Source: Chryseolinea lacunae
GTDB lineage: Bacteria > Bacteroidota > Bacteroidia > Cytophagales > Cyclobacteriaceae
Assembly: GCF_016735595.1 (NCBI RefSeq)
Contig: NZ_JAERRB010000005.1
Coordinates: 496,001 to 560,000, forward strand
Length of the DNA: 64,000 nucleotides
Direction of reading: 5' to 3'
The notes beneath the pieces were generated by a model that ran no database searches, had not been told where the DNA came from, and was given only the letters and a program-made list of their open reading frames with translations. Positions within the stretch are counted from its first letter, which is position 1; the number at the start of each line of letters is the position of its first letter. Both the position numbers and the translations under genes were made by a program. Shown piece by piece: positions 58,373 to 64,000 of this stretch.

Positions 58373-58387
58373 ATCGTGCACCACGAT
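58373..58387 (-). promoter_or_regulatory. Small stem-loop after the NRPS stop codon
   Basis: A perfect 6-bp inverted repeat, ATCGTG-CAC-CACGAT, lies 14 bp downstream of the NRPS stop codon (in the direction of transcription) in the 86-bp gap before the asparagine synthetase gene. No T-run follows on the transcribed side, so it is not a convincing intrinsic terminator. It could be an mRNA-processing or stability element, or chance. Confidence 0.2.
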
Positions 58388-58401
58388 TGTTGCTTTCGCG
58401 A

Positions 58402-61400
58402 TTAGAAATTTTCGCTGAGCACTTCCAGCCTGGCACTGGCGCGGGCCGAACGGTTGTGGCTGGTCAGCGACCAGAGCAGGTCGTCGAGGGTTTGATTTTT
58501 GTCGTTGATAACCGCGTTGATAAGGTCGGCTACTTCTTTTTTCAAACGTTGAATGGTGGTCGCATCAAACAGCGCCGTGCTATATTCAAACGCGAGCCCT
58601 ATTTCTTCGTCGTCGTTGATGAAGAACGACAAGTCGAATTTGCTGATGCCTTCGCTGGTGTCGACGGCTTCAACATCCAGCACGTTCGCAACTTTATTTA
58701 ACTGCTCCCGGGAGCCGAGCAGACCGTCGTTGTTGAACACGATCAACACATCATAGAGCGGGTTCCGGTTGTCGTCGGTCTTTGCGTTCAGTTCTTCCAC
58801 CAGCAAGTCGATTGGATACGACTGATGTTCGTAGGCCTCGAGCACCGTGCGCCGCGCATGCTGGAGAAATGTTGCAAACGTGTCGCGACGGTCAAGCTGA
58901 TTTCGAAGCGCCACGCTGTTGAGAAAAATGCCGATCTGATTTTCAAGATCCGGATCGTTTCGGTTGCCGATGGCCGTGCCCACCATAATGTCGCGCTGCC
59001 CGGTCTCGCCACACAACACAACGTCGAGAGCGGCCAGGAAGAACATGAACAGTGTCACGTTCTCCTGCGCGCATAGCTCCCTGATATTTCTTGACTGATC
59101 GCCGCTGAGGCGGAATCGTATTTTATCGCCGCCGTAGTTGCGTACAGGTTCGCGGGTGCGATCGATCGGCAAGTTGATTACCGGCAAGTCGCCCGACAAT
59201 TTCTGATGCCAGTATTGGCGGTGTTGCTCCATGGTGGCACTGCTCAGCAATTGGTTGTGCCAGGTTGCATAGTCTTTATAGTGGATGCGAAGGGGACGCA
59301 ACGGGGTCTCGCTGCCCGCAGCATAAGCGTGGTAGAGTTCAAGCGCCTCACGCATAACAATGCCCAACGACCAACCATCGCTGATGATGTGGTGCATGGT
59401 GAATAAGAAGAGATGCCGTTGCCCGGAAAGTTTTATGAGTTTGACGCGCAGCAAGGGTCCTGTTGCCAGATCAAACGGCCGCTGAAATTCGGCCTCGGCC
59501 AGCGCGGCCACTATGGCCTTTTCTGAACGACCGTCAACGGCGGCATCGCTTCTTTCAATTTTAAAAGGGATCGTCGGATTGATTTTTTGCATGGGTTCGC
59601 CCTGTGCTACCACAATGGTGGTGCGCAGCGATTCGTGCCGCTCGATGAGTGTGCTGAATGCTTTTTCGAATGCAACACTGTCGATGTCTCCTTTGATGAT
59701 ATAGTTGCCCTGCATGTTGTAGGCCACCATGTCGCCCGACGCGGTCTGGTCGAGCACCCACAACATCTTTTGGGCGCGCGACAGCGGGTAGTTTGTTTGC
59801 ACGGGCAGCGGCTCGATGGCTTGAAACTCGTTTACCGGTTTGCTGCCCAGAAACTCCGAAATTTTGCGGATAGAAGAATAGTCAAAAAAATCTTTGAGAC
59901 TGATTTTTATGCCAAGATCTTTATATATCCTGGACACGGCACGAGTGGCCGTGAGGCTGTGACCACCCAGCGAAAAAAATGAATTATTGACACCGACTTT
60001 CTTCAGTCCCAGAATTTCGGACCAGATGATGGCCAGACCTTCTTCCAACGCATTGGCCGGTGCTTCGAACGAAACTTTTTCGTACAACAGTTCCTCGGGT
60101 CTGAGCAATGCTTTGCGATCGACCTTGCCATTGAGATTCAGCGGAAATTCTTCCAGAAGAATGTAGAACGACGGATGCATATACTCCGGAAGATAATCTT
60201 TCAGATAGGTGCGAATAAACTCGCCGTCGATGTTGGCTGTGGTGGTGAAATATGACGCCAGCACATCGCTGCCATCCAGTTTTTTGATGGCAATGACAAC
60301 AGCCTGGTCCACACCGTCGATGCCGCGGATCACGCTCTCAATTTCAGAAAGCTCCACGCGATTGCCGCGAATTTTCACCTGGCTGTCCATGCGGCCCACA
60401 AAGGCAATGCGACCGTCTGCCAGATATTGGCCCACATCTCCTGTTCTGTACACAATGTCGTCGTAGTCGTTGTGTAAAGGGTTGGGCACAAATTTTTCAG
60501 CCGTCATCACGGCATCGTTGTAATATCCTTTTGAACGAAACGGTGTCTTTATCAAAATTTCTCCGATCGCGCCGATCTTGCACTGCACACCATCGTTGCA
60601 AACAATGACCGATGTGTTGGGAAGTGGCACACCAAGGGGAATGATGGCGTTGGGATCGGATGGTGCTTCGCCTATGCGGTTAAACATTTTGGCCAGCGTG
60701 GTTTCGGTTGGTCCATAGAGGTTCACCAACTCCACCGATTCGCCCGCCAGTGCGCGCCACGCGATCACGTCTTTTCCATAGAGCGCCTCGCCCGACAGCA
60801 GGATGTGTTTCAGAAACCGGAGTCTCTCAAGAAGGGTCCGGTCGTTTTCAATTTCTTTTATGATGACGCGAAACAACGACGGAACAGTATGAATCAACGC
60901 CACGCGCGATTCAATGATCCAATCCACCAGCTTTCGCGGATCGGATTTGACGCCGTCTTCCGGAACACATAACGTTCCGCCGGCCAGCAAGGGTGCAAAA
61001 ATATCGCGAAGGCTCACATCAAACGAAAGCGGCACCAATTGGCTCACGCGACTTTCGGGCGTCAGTCCAAACTCGCTCACCTCCCAGTGAATGAAATGAC
61101 TCAGTCCTTTGTGGCAACCTTCTATAACTTTGGGGTTGCCCGTTGAGCCGGAAGTATACAACAGATAGTTGCTGTCATTTCCTGACACCTCAACGTCAAC
61201 GGGTGTGTTCTCAAATTGCTCCTCGCGCGCAGTGTTCAAAACTCCCGTCACATAGTGTTCGATGCGAATGGGCGACCGGTCGTCGGTCAACACCACAATG
61301 CACTCAAGCTGTGCGGCGAAGGTTGTGCCCGCGATGTTTGCCAGCAATTGTTCGCGCGCAGCGGCGTTGGTCACGATCACGCGAGGTGCCACCTTGTCGA

Positions 61401-61689
61401 GCAAATATTGCAATCGCTTCACGGGATACCTTGTTTCCAGCGGCATAAACGCGCCACCGGCTTTGTTGATTCCCAGGATGCCGGCCACATAGTCTGCGCC
61501 GGTGCGTAAATAAATTCCCACCGGGGCGTCTCGCTTCACGCCTTCGCCTACGAGGCTGTGCGCAATTCGGTTTGAATATTCCGACAGAGACCGATAGTCT
61601 ATAGATCTTCCCTGACCTTCAACCGCGGGCCGATGCCCGATGGACTGAGCATGAAGATCAATCAAGGTGTGCAGTACTTTTTTATTCAT
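58402..61689 (-). CDS. NRPS subunit A-T-C (unassigned DxRH-type A domain)
   Basis: This 1095-residue subunit has the order A-T-C. The A domain (1-530) has YTSGSTGNPK at 177-186, SFDVSLRD at 222, NLYGPTETT and the A10 lysine at 522. The carrier serine is Ser578 (GGHSL). The C domain spans about 630-1060 with HHIISDG at 766-772. Read by eye, the ten-residue specificity code is DVRHLSLLAK; it resembles the serine code DVWHLSLIDK but has Arg instead of Trp at the third position, so the substrate is not assigned. The segment after A3 reads KVIEGCHKGLSHF rather than the usual KGV, shared with the other DxRH domains here. The protein ends LSENF. ATG start with no Shine-Dalgarno sequence. There is no epimerase, so an L-residue or a dedicated substrate is likely. 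Its C domain would couple to the next A-first subunit (51102-54377). Confidence 0.95.
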   Translation of the reverse strand: MNKKVLHTLIDLHAQSIGHRPAVEGQGRSIDYRSLSEYSNRIAHSLVGEGVKRDAPVGIYLRTGADYVAGILGINKAGGAFMPLETRYPVKRLQYLLDKVAPRVIVTNAAAREQLLANIAGTTFAAQLECIVVLTDDRSPIRIEHYVTGVLNTAREEQFENTPVDVEVSGNDSNYLLYTSGSTGNPKVIEGCHKGLSHFIHWEVSEFGLTPESRVSQLVPLSFDVSLRDIFAPLLAGGTLCVPEDGVKSDPRKLVDWIIESRVALIHTVPSLFRVIIKEIENDRTLLERLRFLKHILLSGEALYGKDVIAWRALAGESVELVNLYGPTETTLAKMFNRIGEAPSDPNAIIPLGVPLPNTSVIVCNDGVQCKIGAIGEILIKTPFRSKGYYNDAVMTAEKFVPNPLHNDYDDIVYRTGDVGQYLADGRIAFVGRMDSQVKIRGNRVELSEIESVIRGIDGVDQAVVIAIKKLDGSDVLASYFTTTANIDGEFIRTYLKDYLPEYMHPSFYILLEEFPLNLNGKVDRKALLRPEELLYEKVSFEAPANALEEGLAIIWSEILGLKKVGVNNSFFSLGGHSLTATRAVSRIYKDLGIKISLKDFFDYSSIRKISEFLGSKPVNEFQAIEPLPVQTNYPLSRAQKMLWVLDQTASGDMVAYNMQGNYIIKGDIDSVAFEKAFSTLIERHESLRTTIVVAQGEPMQKINPTIPFKIERSDAAVDGRSEKAIVAALAEAEFQRPFDLATGPLLRVKLIKLSGQRHLFLFTMHHIISDGWSLGIVMREALELYHAYAAGSETPLRPLRIHYKDYATWHNQLLSSATMEQHRQYWHQKLSGDLPVINLPIDRTREPVRNYGGDKIRFRLSGDQSRNIRELCAQENVTLFMFFLAALDVVLCGETGQRDIMVGTAIGNRNDPDLENQIGIFLNSVALRNQLDRRDTFATFLQHARRTVLEAYEHQSYPIDLLVEELNAKTDDNRNPLYDVLIVFNNDGLLGSREQLNKVANVLDVEAVDTSEGISKFDLSFFINDDEEIGLAFEYSTALFDATTIQRLKKEVADLINAVINDKNQTLDDLLWSLTSHNRSARASARLEVLSENF

Positions 61690-61752
61690 GTGTCGTAGTG
61701 AGCGTTCGTGTCTTTATTATTTGTGCCGGTGCAAAAATGAAATCAATCTTAT

Positions 61753-64000
61753 TTAGAAATCTTCGTGGAGTGCTTGCAGCGTGCTATGTTTCATCTGCTT
61801 CTCTGTCTCATCCGAAAGATTCCACACGAGGTCGCTGATGAGCGCATGGCCATCACGAACAACGGTTTTCACAAGACATTCCAAATCGTTGTTCATCCGT
61901 TTGATGGTTTCGGGCGCAAACAACAGATTGCTGTATTCAGTTGTGATCGCTATGCCCTCGGCGGTTTCCACAAAAAAGGTGAGATCAATTTTACTGCTCC
62001 TGTTCTGAACGCCAACCTCTTTCACACCCAATGTTTTTTCCAGTTCGCGAAGTTCACGATCCCCGCCGGCCAGGCCGGTGTTGTTCAACACCACAACCAC
62101 ATCGTAGAACGGGTTTCGGCCGTCGTCGCGCTGCGCATGCAAATCTTCGACGAGCACATCAAACGGATAGGCCTGATGTTCGTAGCCATCGAGCACCGTT
62201 GTTTTCACGGACTGGAGAAATTGCAAGAAGCTCTCATTCTTGTTCAACGTGTTTCGGTGCACCAGAATGTTTAGGAACGTGCCGATCTGATCTTCCAGGT
62301 CGGCATCGTTTCTTCCGGAAATGGGGCTTCCGATCAAAATGTCTGACTGGCCGCTATAGCTATGCAGCAGCACATTGATCACCGACAAGAAGAACATGAA
62401 TGGGGTCACATCCTGCTGGCGGCAAAATTCATGAATGGCTTCGCACGTTTCCTGTTCGAGCGTGAGCACGAGCTTGTCGCCGGTGTAGTTTTTGCGTTCG
62501 TCGCGTGCATAGTCTATGGGCAAATTGATCAACGGAAGATCGCCGGAAAGCCTTTGATGCCAATAGTGTCTGTGACGCTCCATGTCGGTTGCACCAAGCT
62601 GTGCGTTGTGCCAGGCCGCATAGTCTTTATAGTGGATGCGCAACGGGCGAAGCGAATTTTCCTGGCCGTTCGCATACGCGGTATACAACTGCAGAATTTC
62701 GCGCAGCAACACGCCGATAGACCAACCGTCGCTGATGATGTGGTGCAGGGTGCACAGGAATATATATCGTTTAGACGGAAGCGTAATCAATTTACAGCGC
62801 AGCAGCGGGCCATTCAGCAAATCAAACGTTTCCTGAAACGCTTCGTCTGCAAAACGCTCAATCAAAATATCTTCAGACGTCTCAAGCTTCGAGGCGTCAA
62901 TCTCTTCGATGACAAAGATGGTGTGCTCGTGAATTTTCTGTCGAGGCTCGCCTTCCACCACAAAGAACGTGGTGCGCAACGATTCATGCCGGGCGATCAA
63001 TGTGTCGAAGGCCTTTCTGAAGGCTTCTTTGTTGACGTTGGCATCCAGAAGGCAATAGAGCGGCACATGATAGGCCACCAGATTCACGGTGGTTTGATCT
63101 AGAACCCACAACAGTTTTTGTGCATGCGACAATGCATAGTGCGGCTGCGAAGGCAACACCGGAATGTTCTGATAGGCGCTTGTTTGTTTTGATGCAATCA
63201 ACACCGACAACTCGGCAATAGTGGGGTTTTCAAAAAATTCCTTCAGGCTGATTTCAACGCCAATTTCCTTGAAGATGCGAGACACCACTTTGGTGGCCGT
63301 GAGGCTGTGTCCACCCAACTCAAAAAAAGAATTTTGTATCCCGACCTTCTTCAATCCCAGAACAGACGACCAGATGGCGGCAAGCGTTTGCTCGCGACCA
63401 TTGCGCGGTGCCTCGTAGGATGTTTTTTCATACAGAATATCTTCGGGTTTGGGCAGGGCCTTCTTGTCGATCTTGCCATTGAGGGTAAGCGGAAATTCTT
63501 CCAGGCACACCACATACGAGGGATGCATAAAATCCGGAAGCACATCGCGAAGATAATTTCGCAATGCCCGGTCTTCTATGGGGCCCGAGGTGATGAAGTA
63601 GGCTGCAAGCACATCGCTGCTGCCTGCCTTCTTAATGGGAACCACCACCACTTGCTCCACACCGGCATAGCCAAGCAACACGCGCTCGATCTCCGAGAGC
63701 TCTACGCGATTGCCTCTGATTTTCACTTGCGTATCCTGTCTGCCCACAAATGCAATTCTGCGGTCCGGCAAATATTTTCCCAGGTCGCCGGTTCTGTAAA
63801 CAATGTCGGCGTGTTCGTTGTGAAGCGGGTTTTGAACAAAGCGTTCGCTCGTCATTGCCGCTTCGGCATAATAACCTTTTGAAGCAAAGGGTGTCTTGAT
63901 ATAAATCTCACCAATCTCACCAATCTGACTCAACACATTGTGCCGGTTCACAATAAGCACCGATGTGTTTGGCAGCGGTGTGCCCAGGGGCATGATGGCG
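61753..64000 (-). CDS. NRPS subunit A-T-C, 5' end outside the window
   Basis: This is the downstream part of a nonribosomal peptide synthetase; the reading frame continues past position 64000, so the Met codon at 63993 is internal (it lies in the conserved IMPLGTPLPN stretch of an A domain). Counting from that Met, the C-terminal part of an adenylation domain covers residues 1-180 (YRTGD, QVKIRGNRVELSE, NGKID lysine). A carrier domain follows with GGHSL (Ser230), then a condensation domain at about 285-735 with an intact HHIISDG (417-423). The A-domain fragment closely resembles those of the next two NRPS genes (KTPF.SKGYY, EEFPL.LNGK), so it probably belongs to the same DxRH specificity family, although the specificity residues are off the window. 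The protein ends in LHEDF, one of six acidic-Phe tails in this cluster. The next gene starts 63 bp downstream with an A domain, so this C domain probably acts on that subunit's residue. Confidence 0.93.
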   Translation of the reverse strand, partial: AIMPLGTPLPNTSVLIVNRHNVLSQIGEIGEIYIKTPFASKGYYAEAAMTSERFVQNPLHNEHADIVYRTGDLGKYLPDRRIAFVGRQDTQVKIRGNRVELSEIERVLLGYAGVEQVVVVPIKKAGSSDVLAAYFITSGPIEDRALRNYLRDVLPDFMHPSYVVCLEEFPLTLNGKIDKKALPKPEDILYEKTSYEAPRNGREQTLAAIWSSVLGLKKVGIQNSFFELGGHSLTATKVVSRIFKEIGVEISLKEFFENPTIAELSVLIASKQTSAYQNIPVLPSQPHYALSHAQKLLWVLDQTTVNLVAYHVPLYCLLDANVNKEAFRKAFDTLIARHESLRTTFFVVEGEPRQKIHEHTIFVIEEIDASKLETSEDILIERFADEAFQETFDLLNGPLLRCKLITLPSKRYIFLCTLHHIISDGWSIGVLLREILQLYTAYANGQENSLRPLRIHYKDYAAWHNAQLGATDMERHRHYWHQRLSGDLPLINLPIDYARDERKNYTGDKLVLTLEQETCEAIHEFCRQQDVTPFMFFLSVINVLLHSYSGQSDILIGSPISGRNDADLEDQIGTFLNILVHRNTLNKNESFLQFLQSVKTTVLDGYEHQAYPFDVLVEDLHAQRDDGRNPFYDVVVVLNNTGLAGGDRELRELEKTLGVKEVGVQNRSSKIDLTFFVETAEGIAITTEYSNLLFAPETIKRMNNDLECLVKTVVRDGHALISDLVWNLSDETEKQMKHSTLQALHEDF

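Noticed and set aside
63900..63993. Met codon at 63993 as the start of the first NRPS gene
   Set aside because: The Met lies in the middle of a conserved A-domain segment that continues upstream to the window edge (Ala-Ile before the Met, as in related modules), so the gene is truncated by the window.
1..64000. Siderophore cluster
   Set aside because: Hydroxy-Asp type oxygenases fit a siderophore, but no hydroxamate N-oxygenase, catechol genes, TonB receptor or iron-transport gene is present in the window.
1..64000. Epimerisation domains or a thioesterase
   Set aside because: Each C-like domain in the window was assigned to condensation type or relic, and no GxSxG thioesterase domain ends any complete NRPS protein here.

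Overview
The whole window is part of one hybrid nonribosomal peptide/polyketide biosynthetic cluster. All 20 genes lie on the minus strand, so transcription runs from position 64000 towards 1. Intergenic gaps are 6 to 118 bp, which suggests one very long operon or a few overlapping ones. The first gene (A-T-C, 5' end missing) and the last gene (A-T-C-A-T, 3' end missing) run off the window, so the cluster is larger than what is shown. No thioesterase, transporter, regulator, tRNA, IS element or CRISPR is visible. The start codons I checked (mostly ATG, one GTG) lack Shine-Dalgarno sequences. This, with the fused and split megasynthase style, points to a Bacteroidota host (Cytophagales or Chitinophagales seem plausible); this is inference.

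Layout in transcription order. (1) 64000-51102: three A-T-C subunits whose A domains share one unusual specificity family (DxRH-type code), interrupted by a tailoring pair, asparagine synthetase (58315-56435) and a fused glutamate mutase (56362-54428). (2) 51029-33395: a degenerate A joined directly to a C domain; an inert C followed by A(Asp)-T-C; a luciferase-like monooxygenase carrying an adenylation-domain remnant; an A domain interrupted by a methyltransferase, followed by T, C and a fused TauD/SyrP-type hydroxylase; and a second inert C-A(Asp)-T. (3) 33331-24660: a KS-(dead AT)-KR-carrier-C polyketide module and a third Asp module flanked by two half C domains. (4) 24650-17897: stand-alone tools: acyltransferase, carbamoyltransferase, SGNH hydrolase, KASIII-like protein and a discrete ACP. 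(5) 17859-1: a 3692-residue KS-aminotransferase-C-(dead A)-T-C-A(Asn)-T-C subunit, a free TauD hydroxylase, a SAM methyltransferase, and a final A-T-C-A(Asn)-T subunit.

Reading specificity residues by eye against the GrsA numbering gives three Asp-type codes (DLTKVGHIGK twice, DLTKVGHVGK once), two Asn-type codes (DLTKIGEVGK), three readable members of a DxRHLx[L/I]LAK family I cannot assign, and one unassigned code in the methyltransferase-interrupted domain. The accessory genes fit: asparagine synthetase could supply Asn, glutamate mutase makes 3-methylaspartate (which could enter at an Asp-type module), and two SyrP-like oxygenases are of the type that beta-hydroxylates Asp-like residues. 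Both polyketide modules lack a working AT, and one discrete AT is encoded between them. The predicted product is an acidic/amide-rich peptide with at least two malonate-derived extensions, one left as a beta-hydroxy unit by KR and one converted to a beta-amino unit by the aminotransferase, and with possible hydroxyl, methyl and carbamoyl decorations. I do not recognise a named compound that fits all of this.

The most unusual parts are the many inactive or half domains kept inside otherwise intact subunits: an inert C in front of every Asp-type A domain, three consecutive C domains of which only the middle looks competent, and a C-A(dead)-T module. A short C-terminal acidic-Phe tail also recurs on six assembly-line proteins, including the free monooxygenase, and may be a docking signal.
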